In this document: in pieces, positions 37,101 to 49,699 of the stretch
Numbering within the stretch: the first letter of the stretch is position 1
Layout of the letters: each line of letters starts with the position of its first letter
From: Loxodes magnus
Taxonomy: Eukaryota; Ciliophora; Karyorelictea; Loxodida; Loxodidae
Direction of reading: 5' to 3'
Assembly (NCBI GenBank): GCA_946699065.1
Contig: CAMPDV010001451.1
Location: forward strand, 44,805 to 108,804
Length of the DNA: 64,000 nt
Made by a program: the position numbers and the translations under genes
Notes under the pieces: model-generated
Told to the model about the DNA's origin: nothing
The model's input: the letters and a program-made list of their open reading frames with translations, nothing else
Databases searched by the model: none

Positions 37101-37466
37101 AAGTATGAAGGACATTTCGTTGATGATTTAATGCAAGGTTAAGGTTCTTTTTAATATACTAATGGAGATTTTTATCAGGGTTATTTTGAATAAAATAAAA
37201 GATAAGGAAAGGGAATTTATGTTTATAGGGAAGGAAATTTTGTTTTAAATAAAAGGTAAGGATAAGGAATTTATTATTATAAATAAAAACAATTTTATTA
37301 GGGAGATTGGTATAACAATTTTCAACATGGAACTGGAAGGATTTAATATGAAAATAAGAGTTTTCAATTTGGTTAATGAAAATACAATAAACTTGCAAGT
37401 TAAATAAACTACACGGATAGAAATGGAAATGAAAAGAAGATTTCTCGAAACATTTCTTTCATTTGA
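31101..37466 (+). CDS. Large protein kinase with MORN repeats
   Basis: One uninterrupted frame of 2,121 codons plus a probable TGA stop at 37,464. It reads from ATG 31,101 (MQLSLQKIEVWKK) if TAA and TAG are Gln and TGA is Trp; more than 20 internal TGA fall where Trp fits. Residues 1-750: no known domain, helical and Gln-rich. Kinase domain about 760-1018: catalytic loop HSDIKPSN (885), metal loop DFD (905) instead of DFG, 'EGYQSPQIV', and 'MLQWDEDQRCDF' near 1003. Gln-rich linker, then MORN-like units near 1264 and 1391 and an array of about 18 units of 23 residues at 1634-2084 ('YEGDWYQDQQHGIGIF'). MORN repeats commonly bind membranes or scaffold proteins, so a membrane- or cytoskeleton-anchored kinase is likely. 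Asp, Lys and Asn of the catalytic loop are present, so activity is plausible despite HSD and DFD. No intron is needed. An earlier stop at 37,377 is possible. Confidence 0.93.
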
Positions 37467-38546
37467 GACTTTAAAAAATTTAAAAATAATAATAAAAATA
37501 TTAAATGCTTAAGTAAATATAATTATATACTACCCATTTATATTATATTCTAATTTTTCTTTTAATTTCTTATATTAAAGTCACTTAAAATTTATAATTG
37601 TATTAATTTAATGGATTAAATAACATGAACATCTTCATCATTGTAGCAAAGACAATAAATTTTGGAGACAAATCTGTTGAGATATTATTGATAGATCAAA
37701 TATATATAAGATTTAAATACATTTAAAACCTTACTTAGGTATATAAGCAGTCCTGAGTCCAAATATAAAACAGTACTCCTACGATTTTTATAGCTCTTAA
37801 ATTTTTCTTATTTGATATTTGAGTATACACCTATAAGTTTATCTTCAATAATATACAAGTGACCTTTGTTCCAATAATATATTTCTAACTTTTATCTAGT
37901 TTTCACTTTCGATTAAAATGTCTATCAAAATCAAAAACTGTATATAATATCCGGTAGAACTAGATGTATCTATTGTACTGTTTTTATCTCATACGAAATC
38001 AAATTTTCAAATTAAGAAGTTTTGTGATCTTTATAATTATTTCTTTTTCGGCTTAAATATATTGAAGGGACCTTTATAATTAAATATTTAATTTTTAAAA
38101 ACTTATCTAAATAGATACTTAACTTAATTATTCTTTCCATTAGTTTTAAACTTTACATTTCTAAGTTTATTTTCATGAAAACCTCAGAATTAATTCTCTA
38201 CTAAATTGAAAAGTTTAACTATTAGAAAATACTTAAATTTTAGAATGAAAATATTTAAATAAATTATTTTAATTATCTTCTAGTTCTAAAATCTTAGAAT
38301 ACTTTCCTAACTAATATTCTTCTTTATTATCAAGGTATAAAAGTCACTAATTCAGATTTGCTTTGTGAGATATTTATTCATTAAGCTATTTTAACAAAAA
38401 ATTGTATTACTATAGATTCAATTTTAATATATAATATCATTAAATACATCAAATATCATCAATTCTTAAGTAATCCCTCAGATAATTTTACCAGTATATA
38501 ATAGAATAATAGACCTGACTTAATTTCTTAATTTAATAAAACAAAA
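37467..38546. other. Spacer after the kinase-MORN gene
   Basis: AT-rich with no motif recognised; should hold the 3' UTR and polyadenylation region of the kinase gene. Confidence 0.5.
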
Positions 38547-40100
38547 ATGGATAATTTAAGTAAAATAATAACAATCTTTTATAAAGAGAAACTAACCTAA
38601 GCAAAGAACTAAAATAGTTAAATTAAAATATAACAATAAAAATACAAAAAAATATGAAAAACAATAAAGAAGAAAATTAAAGTATTAAATAGTAAATTAG
38701 TTATACATAATTAAGTGTTATTGTCTTTAGAGGCTATCTAAAATATGAGTTAAGCTAACAATCTTAAAAAATATAAAGAAAAGATATGCAATTTAGTACA
38801 TTAAATTTATATTTCTTTCATTCTTATCCATTAACTATATCTAATAAACTAATGAAAATTAACTATAAAACCTTTTTTAAATGAAGAAAAATTATTTAAA
38901 GTTGAGTAATTTTTTGTTTTTCCTTTTCCAGAAAATAAACAAAATTAAATATGAAAAATAACTAATTAATAAATAATAAGATTATCTTTTTAAACTTAAT
39001 TAGACAAATAAAAGTTAAAAATAAGTTGAAATTTTATATCTTTTGAATTTTAAAATAAAATATTTAAAATAAAATGAAGATATAATTATTATTTTGCTAA
39101 ACCAAAATGACTTCACTACTAAGGGAAAATATCTTTAAACTTAGAGAAACTTTAATGTAACTAAGGAAATGAAATTCTATTTTGTTAAGCATACATCTTC
39201 AAAAGAGCAATTTGATTAAATTTAAATAAAAAACAATCAATTAACTGCTATGTTCTAGGTTTTTAAAGTGATCTATAGTTAGTTTATCTATTAAACTTAA
39301 TACGTTCAAAATTTCTTCCGATAAAAATGACGAAGTGAATGAATATAGAAGATATGAAGAAATCTAACGGTAAATTATCTATAAAATTATACAGTTATAT
39401 TATGCAAAAAGTGATAATAATAAATACTTATATCTGGTAATGCTAAAATAAGAGGCACAAGAATGTTTAATGTTAGAAAAAATAGATTAAAATTGAAATA
39501 ATCCTGATAGATTGATAATTTTGAGATTTAAAAATTAAAAAAAAGCCTGATGTCAAAGTAAGTATTAAATATAGAAAAATAAAATGTATAATATTATATC
39601 AAATTTTGGATTAGTTTTATTATTTCTTCATAATCAAATTTAGTTAAATTTGTTGGATTGATTCATAAACCTTTGAGTTAATTTGCACTGAATAAGTTAT
39701 CACAACATTACGCATTTTATTTAAAAAATCTATCATAATTTTCCTAATTCTTTAAAGAGATTCTAATAATTCTCATAACGATAAGCTTTTAATAATATCA
39801 TATTACGAGAGTCTAAAAGAAATATTTAATCAAGTCTATCAAGAAAGTTGCATTTTAATTGAAGGAATTGGCAAAACAAATTTAAGCGAAATGAAAACTA
39901 AGTTACCCGCTCATAATATAGTTTATTCATCTCTTACTTCAAACAGCAAATTCTTATTATTACCAGTAGTAGCTGCAAATTTTAACTCCGAAATAATTTA
40001 AATACTTTGATGATTCATTTCTTCAGAGAAATGTTTACATTTTTCCTCACAAATCTATTTAGCTATAAAAATTTGCATTAAGAGTTTAAAAACCACAGGT
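38547..40100 (+). CDS. Hypothetical gene, probably with an intron
   Basis: Two blocks look clearly coding. Block 1 (ATG 39,107 MTSLLRENIFKLRETLM; best part 39,310-39,560) reads 'SSDKNDEVNEYRRYEEIQRQ', 'YLYLVMLKQEAQECLMLEK' and 'IDQNWNNPDRL', with TGA for Trp. Block 2 (about 39,770-40,010) reads 'YYESLKEIFNQVYQESCILI' and 'EGIGKTNLSEMKTKLPAHN' in a different frame. Between them lie about 200 very AT-rich bases, which fits an intron. An earlier ATG at 38,547 (MDNLSKIITIFYKEKLTQA) is in the frame of block 2 and may be the true start of a first exon. No family recognised. Confidence 0.45.
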
Positions 40101-42680
40101 TTTTACCTACACCTTTCTAAATTTAAGTACAAATAATTAAGTTAAAAATAAATTAACTTTTAATATATAAAACTAAATTTGTATTTATTGTTATCCTTTT
40201 AAGTTTATTTGCTAATTAGTTAGATATTTTCCAATTTTACCGTTTATAATAAAATATTGTTTGCATTATTTTCCATAAAATATATAATATAAAGAATATT
40301 TTCAGTTAATATAAAAAGTTTCAATAGCTAATTTAAAATAAAAACTAATATTATATAATCAAAATATTACCTAATAAAATTACATTCTAAGCCATTTATA
40401 CAAAATTATGAATGAGAAAATTAAAAATTAGAAAGTGAATAAATTTAAAATATTTATAGTATAATAATTCGCATTCACTAATAAGAGTTATTTTTTTATT
40501 TTTAAGAAGTTATTTAAGCAAATTATTCTAAATTAGTTTCAAATTTATAGTTATAAAAATTTTAATTGAAACTTTAAATTATAAAATTTTTGAGGATAAC
40601 TGATTAAATATAAGTATAAATTAAAAAGATTATTTTTCTATATATTATTAATAGTTCTCCTATTTTAGCTTTTAAAATGTCTATTTATTAAAAGAAATTT
40701 GAAATGTTACTAAAATAAAATAATTATAATTTGTTGTAAATTTACTTATTAGCAATATTTCTCATAGTTAAGAATTTTTATTATCTATTTTTAGTTTTCC
40801 TCATTATTATGTAAAAACACCAATCTTAATTTTTTAGTCCAAATATTGAATAGTTACTATAATTAAAATTATTTAAATTTAAAATTAGTTTCTAATTAGT
40901 AATGTAAAATGATATTTTTTAAAAGAAGAAAAGTAATAGTTATTGAAAATAAAAGCTTTAACTGATAAAATATAAAAGAAATGTAACTATTTCATTAAGA
41001 AAATGGAAGAATTTAGAAAATAATTAAAAATTTGAAACTAAGTTAAATCTTAATTTAATAAGATTATAAAGTATATTATCTTAAAATTAAATCTCTAGTA
41101 ATATCAAAAAAACGTAAGAGAGAATTGCATGGCTTGATGTTTAGGACTATAAAATTTAATAAATTTGCTAATAATTAAAAAGAAGAATTTACTAAATCTT
41201 AGTTTCCCAAAAATATTCCGCATTTTCTAGTAAATTAAAGAGAGATTAAACTAAATAAAATTTTCTTTCATAGATATTCCATTTAATTAGATCTAAATGA
41301 TATTAAATAATATACAATACATCTTTAAATAAAATGTAAGCTAAATATTAATTTAAAAATTAAATAAGTTTCTTATTTTAAATTTTATTTTATTAAAGAA
41401 TATCATCTAAGAATTATTAGTTTTAAGATTATGTAATCAATTAGCATTTTGATATGAAGTTACATTTTAAGAAATAAGGTACAAAATTAACATGAAATAA
41501 AAAATTAAGAATTAAGAAACTTTTTTATTAAAGACTTTTTGGTTTCAAGACTAGCAATGATTAAATTACTTAAGATATTGAATGAATAAATTATAGTAAA
41601 ACTAGAATAAACAAATTTAATAAAACTGGTTTAAGATTACAATTTTTTAAATATTTAAAGTTTAAAGTTTAATGTAAAAAGATATATACATAAAAATAAT
41701 TATCTCATGTCTTTTGATAAATTTTTATGGGTTTGCAATTAATATATAATTTAGATTCTTTTTAAAGATAGCCAAACAAATTCCATTTTTTCAAAAATAA
41801 AAAAAGACAAATAAAAAAAAAAGTAGTCAGTATATTATAAAATTGAAGCTATTTTTCTGTAACTTAATTAATTAGAAACAATAAAATTATATGATCATCT
41901 AAAGAAAATTAATCTGATAAAATATTTTTATAAAATGAACTTATATTTAAGCTAATATTTTTACAAAAATTTGCTTAATATTTTAAAGTTCTATAGACAT
42001 TATTATTGTAATAAATATAAAATAGCTTATTAAAGAAAAATTAAATAAATATAATTTAAGTAATTAATAATTTCTATTATTTTATCATTCTTATTCATAA
42101 CTTACTTAACTTACTATTAAAAAAGTATCTAAATTAGCATACTAAAATTAAATGATATTAATTAATATCTAGTGGTGATATTTAAATTTTAAATTTAAAT
42201 AAGTTTTGTTTGATATTAAAACTATAAAGTTAAAATTACAAAAAGTATAGATTTAATCTTTAAGAAATTTAAATACTATAGTTTAAATATTAAAGCAAAG
42301 ATTAGAATTAGCTCATATTATATTAATTTTTAGATTAAAATAAATTAAGTTAATTCTAATTTTAGATAGATACTTACTTTATCTTTATTAATCATTAATT
42401 TTTATAGTATTCACGATAGTTTTGCGTTTTTTTAATGCATCATTTGTAAACTGAATGAAAATAAATTTAGCTTTCAAAATTAGTTTACTTTTTCTTTCTG
42501 TATATAAAATATAAAAAATAGAAATAAATGTTTAATTTGTATATAAATAGAATTATCTAGATATCAATAAGGAATAAAATAACCATTCAAATTATTAATT
42601 AGTTATCACTTAAATATATTATAAATATAAAGCTAAATATGCTAAAAGGCATAAGAAACTAAATTTCTTATTAGAAAATT
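40101..42680. other. Long AT-rich stretch without recognised feature
   Basis: Dominated by A and T runs with very few G or C. No motif, repeat or RNA gene seen on either strand. Confidence 0.55.
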
Positions 42681-42689
42681 ACAAAATTC

Positions 42690-43120
42690 TATTCAAATCA
42701 GCATGAAAATATTTTGGTAGTGTATAAGTATTATTAAATAATAGAAAGTCTAAGGAAAAATAAAATTTATAAGAATAATAGAACAATAGAGAAAAAAGCA
42801 AGATTTAACTGAATTTATTGCAGCTAGAACGGAGATATTTACAAAATAAATAAAGATGTGATAAAACCAAGGTTGTCAAATAAAAGAAGTTTTAAAGGAA
42901 AAGAATAATAAGAAGATTTCTATGAAAAGTGAAGAAGAAAAGTAAGAAAAAGAGTCTGAAGATCAGTTTCACTAAAATAAAGGAAAACCTGGAGAGCCCG
43001 AGTTTCTAATCTCACTAAAATTGGTGGTTACAAACATTTTTATTAAAAAGAGAGCATGAGTTGCTACTTTCCAGATGGAGTTGAAATATCTCATAATGGA
43101 AATTAAATTTAAATAGTATT
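42690..43120 (+). CDS. LINE ORF1 C-terminal relic
   Basis: One frame reads 'FNWIYCSQNGDIYKINKD' and later 'RKTWRARVSNLTKIGGYK'. The ORF1 at 52 kb has 'MYCNPDGSIYKIK' and 'GRKTWRNP', and in an adjoining frame 'GETRVPNLAKIG', so the two are homologous; nucleotide similarity is plain over AGGAAAACCTGGAGA and CTAAAATTGG. The N-terminal part and knuckle are not recognisable. It lies head-to-head with a minus-strand ORF1 relic at 43.3-43.9 kb. Confidence 0.65.
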
Positions 43121-43289
43121 GGCAGTATATAATTATAAGCAAAACTTTTAATATATAATTAAAATTTTAAATCATAAAAAACATAACATAAATTATTAAA
43201 GTGATAACACAGTTAAAAGGTTTATCAATGGTTAGTTTGTAAATTTTTTATAAGATCATAGGATCATTCCAATCTTCATTAGGAATAAT

Positions 43290-43860
43290 TTCTTCTATTA
43301 CATAGCGGTTTGAACAAATTTAACTCTAATGACTACAGGAACTATCTCCAATCTCATTTAGGCCCGAACAGTTATCTTTTTCTTTTTTTTTGAGTATTTA
43401 CTATACCTAATAGTAATTAGTCTCCACATTATATTTTTCTTTTAGAGTTTCCTTTTGGAAAGCATTAAAATAAATAAAAATACAAACATCTATTAAAAAT
43501 ATGTAGATTTTTTTAACAGTAGAAGCATCTTGTTTTCATTCATTTGAGCCTTAAGCTATTTTTAGACATTTTTGCATTTTTAATTATTTAGAATTTTTCT
43601 GATTCAAAAAAGTTTTTGGATTTTGTTGTTCTATTATCGTAGAATTATTATTTGGATTGTGAAGAAAAAGAATTTATACATAATTATTTGGTTTATTAAT
43701 TTCTACTATTTTTTATTTCGTTTTTTCCAGTTCTCAGTTAACTGTGATATTATAAACCTTAGTACTAATATTCATTTTTAATTATTGATTTTCATTTTAT
43801 TTTTATTGTAAAGTATAAGTTAGAAAAATAGATTCATTAATTTAAGTCTAAGAAATTCTG
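43290..43860 (-). CDS. LINE ORF1 relic with intact CCHC knuckle
   Basis: On the minus strand, CFYCQKNLHIFNRC (about 43,490-43,535) fits C-x2-C-x4-H-x4-C exactly. Downstream is 'RYVIEEIIPNEDWNDPMIL', similar in kind to the acidic tail of the 6.2-kb copy ('DLEKPDEYDIEDFL'). The coiled-coil part upstream is short and frame changes are present. No ORF2 was found next to it. Confidence 0.6.
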
Positions 43861-44329
43861 TTACATTTTTTTTGCTGCTTTTTGGGAATAAATTTCAATG
43901 AGAGAATTTTATTAATCGATGTCCTGTTAATTCTTCTAGGATTATTTTTTAGGAGCCTTTTTATTATATAATATTTTAAAACATTTTATTTGATTGCTTA
44001 AAATTTAGTCTAAGTTTTTATTATTGAAGATCAATATCTTAATTAATTTTAGTTTAATAAAAATTAGATTTTCAAGATATTATGAAAAATATAAATTACT
44101 TAAAAGTAAATTATCAATTAAATAAAATGTTAATTTTAGTTTTTATATGATTAATATATTATATCTAAATCAATTTATTTAATTTTTTATTATTATTTAC
44201 ATTTTAATATCGAAACGTTTAAAATTCCTTCCTATTCAAATAACTTATTAATTTAGTTTATTACAACAATCTAACTTTTTATAATATTAATCCTTTTAGT
44301 AATAAAAGTTAATTATAATATAATAATAA

Positions 44330-44760
44330 TTTATTAGCGTGATTCCTCCTTTAATAGGATCATAATTGTTCAAGATAAGTCTCGCTAAAGCAATGCCTAA
44401 AAAACTTCTTTGCTACTTTTGAAATCGCTAGTAGTTCTTCCTATTATTTTTCTTCAGCTCAGTCTTCATCTTGCTCTTATAATCAATCTTTTTCTCTTTT
44501 AGAATTATGCGTCTTGTAGTTCATTTTACATTTTCCTCCTCATTATATTATTTACTTCCGTTATTAATTCATATTATTCCATTCCTTAATACAATTTTCT
44601 TCAAAAGTTTTACTTTCTTGCGTGCAATATATTTGGCTCAGTTTTCTCCAAAGTTTTTTTTCCTCTATTCTTTACTTTATTTTAAACTTTTAAAATTATC
44701 TTATCAGATATACTATTTAATATTTTAAATTTTATACTTTTCATTAATAAATAAAATTTT
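44330..44760 (-). CDS. Probable LINE ORF1 relic
   Basis: A minus-strand frame reads 'NFGENWAKYIARKKVKLLKK', 'NEEENVKWTTRRIILKEKK' and ends 'LARLILNNYDPIKGGITLI'. The composition, size and TGA-coded Trp resemble the C-terminal part of the ORF1 copies, but no knuckle is visible, so the assignment is tentative. The standard-code open stretch on the plus strand here (44,507-44,728) is its shadow. Confidence 0.4.
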
Positions 44761-45503
44761 TAGAAACATAAGATGTAATACTAAGAAATAAAATAAATTA
44801 CATTAAATAATAAACTTGAAATTAGTTTTAAATATATAATTTGCTAAAGAGTAAAAAAGTAGAAATTATAATTTAATTTTTTAATAAATTGTATTAATTT
44901 CAATTTTATCAATTATAGTATTAACCAAAAGTAAAATATATAAACATAAAAACTTAGATACAAAGATAAAGGATAGAAAGTAATAATAACTAATATATTA
45001 TTTTAAATTCTAAAATATTTAAAAAGCTAAATTATTTCTATTAAAATTGCTATTATTGTAATGCGATTTTTAATTCTTTATATTTATTCTTTTTTAAAAT
45101 TGATATAGAAATTATCTAAAAAAGATTGAATACATAAAAAGTTAATAAGTTAAGTTAAAATTTCTAAAAATATCAAAAGTCTTATTAAAAATTGAAATCA
45201 ATAATGTTCAAAAATTTAAAATTTAAAGAGTATAAGAAACTCAATTAATAGATAATTATTAAGTATGATAAATTCGAAAATAATTTTTCTGAGGTTGATG
45301 AAAGAATATTAATTTTTCATCAAAGAGAAACTTTAAATTGAAAGAAAAAATAAGTAAATATATATAAAAAAAATTAATTTAAAGCGATAAATCATTATAT
45401 AAAGTAATAATTATTAATTTTAAAAAAAAAGTTAAGTTTCAACATTTCTTTTTTACTTTTATACATATATTTTTAAAATAATTTTTATTAATTTTTCAAT
45501 ACT

Positions 45504-46826
45504 CTATGTCTTTTATAAAAATAGAAATCTAACTTTAAGCTAGCAAATAAAAGATAACATAAAATTAAAACACTTCAGTAAATATTTTACTTTCAAAGTT
45601 TAATTCAATATCACATCAAATGAGACAATAAAATCTCCTGTTTAGATTTTAGAATTTTATGACAGATAAAGTAATTGTGTAGCAATTGATGCTAAAGAGA
45701 TGTGATAAAAATAAACTCTTTAAAAAATAGATATTTAACAGTTGCAAGTAATGCGAATTATTCGGTGACAGTGCCTTTTATTACAATTTTTTTTGAATTA
45801 TGTGGATGAAACACTGTATTCTTTTAGTATAATGATCTACAAGAATGAGAAAATGAAAAGCAACAAAGAGTCTTAAATTTTCTAAAATATAGAAAGGTTA
45901 AAATAGTTTATTACAATATAACTAAACCTAAAACTTTTAAATCAAAGGCAGAATAAAAATCATGACATTAAAACTAAAAATTATGAATCCCATTATTCTT
46001 TAAGCCACAAGATTTATTACTTTAAACTGATGGTGATACTGCACTTGCAAATTTCTCAGAAGTCCAGCTTATGATAAATATAAGTTTTTCCATTTCTATA
46101 AAAATGCTTATGGAAGTTAATAATAATGATAATTTTACGATGAAAAGGTTAATTAACGACTACTCTTTTATTCCTTATCTTACAAGGCTCAAGATTATGT
46201 TTAACTTTTCTTTAATGATACAGATAAATTTAATTGAGCTGAAAATATCAAATTTGAATATATTTAGAAAAACATGTAAACTATACATTCAGGACCATCT
46301 TGAGAAGGATATGATGAGGTTTATACGTCGAGTTTACTTGAAAAGTGAGAAAATCTTGAAAATACTAAACTTGGCTTTATTAGTTTTATAAATAAAATAA
46401 CATTAATGAAACTGATTAATTACTATTTTATGGCTAAAAAAGAAGAAATAAATTGACTTATAGATTTAATTTTTATATTTAAAAACCTACAAATTGATGC
46501 TTTTAATAGTTATAAATTAGGAAATGAATAAATATACAATAATTTTTATTATATTGTGATTTCTTGCATTTTTAATTGAGTATTTACAATCAATTGTAAT
46601 GAATTTATACTATAAAACTTGGTTGTAATTTTAGAAGAGAATTACTTGATATTGCTTTATTTGCAACAAAAGATGAAGAAACTAAAAATAAAGATTGGGA
46701 GGATATCGTAAAGTATTTGACTCGAAAATAACATGATTAAACAGCAAATAAATATCTTATTTAAATTAAATGTAAATATAAAAATCTAAAAACCATAAAA
46801 TCATAAAATTTTTATTCATCTAATAT
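45504..46826 (+). repeat. 1.4-kb repeat, inverted copy C
   Basis: Reverse complement of 15,292-16,671 and 52,924-54,279; the inner limit is sharp at CTATGTC (45,504-45,510). On the outer side weak similarity to the flank of copy A may go on to about 46,960. Plus-strand coding remnants are 'NRYLTVASNANYSVTVPF', 'LQEWENEKQQRVLNFLKYRK', 'DGDTALANFSEVQLM' and 'FRRELLDIALFATKDEETKN'. Together with copy A it would bracket 31.5 kb as inverted terminal repeats; with copy B it forms an inverted pair separated by 6.1 kb. Confidence 0.8.
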
Positions 46827-47039
46827 TAATTATTTAAAGCATCTACAAATAAATTTATTTAATTTTAAATAAAATAAAAACTAAAAATGAAAAAATCAAT
46901 TATTTATGGAAAATAAAAACAGAAAAAATTATATTAAAAATTAAAAAAAAATTTTCTGTTAGAATCTTAATTATATTTATTCAATATTTTAGTTTAAATA
47001 AAGTTTGCTTTCAGGCTAGAAATTTAAATTTTTTTTTAA

Positions 47040-47480
47040 GTTTGTAGGGGTTTTCTTTTTCTAATAGTATTCAAGTTCCCTTCCAGTTATTCTTGTTTTT
47101 TTCTGTCACTCGATGGAAAGAAAATTATTCCTTTGTCAGATCTATCTCCAGATTACTCTTCATATTTTCTTTTGCTGAGGAAATTTCCGTCACAGATGCC
47201 ATTGATTTTGAAATATTGTGCAGTTTTCTAAATTCTTTTGGCTTTATTTATACTTGCTCATTTATTTTCTCTATTTCCATTGGAATAAAACCACTCTATT
47301 AGGATTCTTGTCAGAATTATTCCAGTTTTTTTTCATTCTCTGTATTAAATTAATCTTGCCATACTCAGTTTTTCAAATTTTTTTTGAAAAATTGATGCTG
47401 TTTTTCATTTTCTGAACTCTTTTTCTTACCATTTGCTTCCCTGTGATGTTTCTATATTGTAGTATGAAAATTAATCAATA
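47040..47480 (-). CDS. LINE ORF1 relic (knuckle and C-terminal part)
   Basis: Minus strand: linker 'IPMEIEKINEQ', then CTIFQNQWHLWRKF, the knuckle with two Cys replaced by Phe but the Trp-His and Arg-Lys positions kept, as in CYICNSTWYLWRKC of the 2.6-kb copy. Downstream sequence is similar to that copy too (CTGGAGATAG... TCCATCGAGTGACAG against TCCCATCGGG and CGAGCGACAG). Frame changes are present. Sits immediately outside the inverted repeat C. Confidence 0.65.
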
Positions 47481-49690
47481 TCAAGAATAACGAGAAATAA
47501 AAATAAAAAAGAGATAAATTTTCAATAAATAATATAATATCAAGCTTAATCGTTAAACTAGGAAGTGATAAAGGAAAAAGAAAAATTTCATACTATATTA
47601 AAAACTTTCAAAAAGAAATACACATTTTTAGTAGATACTAGCATCTGTGAAAAATTGCAAACAAAACAAAAAAATTCTCAAAATAATTAAAGGACTTACT
47701 ATTTTTGACTGACTTATTATAGAAAATTATGAAGGAATAAGATCTAACTACAGAAGTAGCAATATCCTGCAAGTGAGCAGATTTTAAATTAGAAATAAAA
47801 GACTTACTAGCTATTTGAGGGATAAAATTTTATAAAGAAGCGATATCTTTTATTAAAAGCATTTTAATTTATTAATATAATATAAATAATCTAAAATTAT
47901 TTTTTAACTTGCTTAAAATAATATTTTTTAAACCTTATATTATATTTTTTTATTTTTTTATATTAAAGCGTTTTGTTCTTTTTATTTTATTTATAAGTAA
48001 ATAGGAATAAATATATCTACAATTTATATCTTTCTATTTTATTATTTATTTAATATTTTATATAATCCATTTATATTTGGAGAACAGCAAATTTATTTCT
48101 AACAAATTTTTTGTCAAAGTATTTATTAAAAAATAATATTATATTTATGTAGTTTAAAAGAAACTAAAAATTTCATTAATATATTTTATTTTTTTAAATT
48201 GAAAATATATTCTTAATTATTTTTGATTTTTATAATTTAAAATTAATCTTTATTTAAATTAAAATGCTTATTATACAAATTTTAAAGATAATAAAATTTT
48301 TATTTTAGAGTTTAATTTATGAAAAATCAATTTTTATCTAAAGAAATATTGCTTTCTTATTGTTTTATGTTATCATCTTTTTAATAACTATAAATGCAAA
48401 AGAATTTTTCTTTTTTATCTATAGTTTCATCATTTTTTATTGCTTTAAGATTGAGGGAGAGAAGCTAATAATAAATTTCATAACGTCAATCGCACTAACG
48501 TAAAAACATACGCTTAAATGTCTTTTTGTAATTTTAATATTATTAAAAAAATTTTAAATTTTTACTATTATTTACAAATAAAATTAGTTAAAAATAAGGG
48601 AAACTTAATTTATAGTTTTATGTTATGTTTAATTAGTTAAAATTGAAATTTATTTCAATATATTAAAAGAATTAAGCATAACTTAATAATTTTATAAAAT
48701 TATTTAAACATTACAATTATATCTTATTAATTAAATCAAATTAAAAAAACTAAATGTAAATACATAAAATCAAAAAAGTATAATCTCTTTTACTTTCTTT
48801 TATAATGTTAAAAATATCAATTTTGTAAATAGAATTATATTAGCATAAAATGAAGATAATAAAATTATAGATATAAATCATCATGATTATCATAAATAAA
48901 TAAAAAAGATCTTATTTTTATAATTATATCCAAGAAATACTCTAATAAATTAAATAAATAACAATGAAGTCATATTAAATTTAATCATATATAAAAAATT
49001 AATCAAAAATACAAATTTTTACTTATTCAAAAATTACTTTAAGATATTAAAAAAAAGTTTATTTTTATTATCATTTTTATTATCAGATATATTTTTAGAT
49101 TTTATTTAATGATTAAATATGCAAGCAATTTGCTATATTTGCTATAAAAATATTAAATTTCAATAGTAGTTTGATTTCGTATATTTTAAACTTAGGAATA
49201 TAAAGTTTTAAAGATTTATAGTCTCAAAAAATATTTCTATAAGATTAATTTTCCGTATTTTTCTAGTTTTTGAAATCAATTTTTTTATTTTTTCAAAAGT
49301 TTAATTTCAACTTTCAATTTTAAGTTATTTTACGATGATTTTTAAAGTAATTTCACATTTAATTGCTTCCATTTTTTTAATAAAAATGTTTCAAATTTTG
49401 TACCTTTAATAAAATTCATTTATTATTATGATTTTTAATAATTTTTCTCCGACTCATTTAATTGTTATTAATTCTTTTTGAAGCTTAAATTTAATTATTT
49501 TAACTTAATTTTTATATACCTTTTTTTAATAAAAAAGCATTTGCTACTTTGTAATTTGTTAAATTAAAATTATTTTTATAATTTATAAATTTTATTAATT
49601 TTAAAAATGAGTTGTTATCTATAAATTTTTAAATTTTATAATAATAATATAAATTAATATTCCTATACTATATTTTGATAATGGTAATAA
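47481..49690. other. AT-rich stretch without recognised feature
   Basis: No gene motif recognised on either strand. It separates the 47-kb ORF1 relic from the LINE relics that begin at about 49.7 kb. Confidence 0.5.
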
Positions 49691-49699
49691 ACTGTTTAT

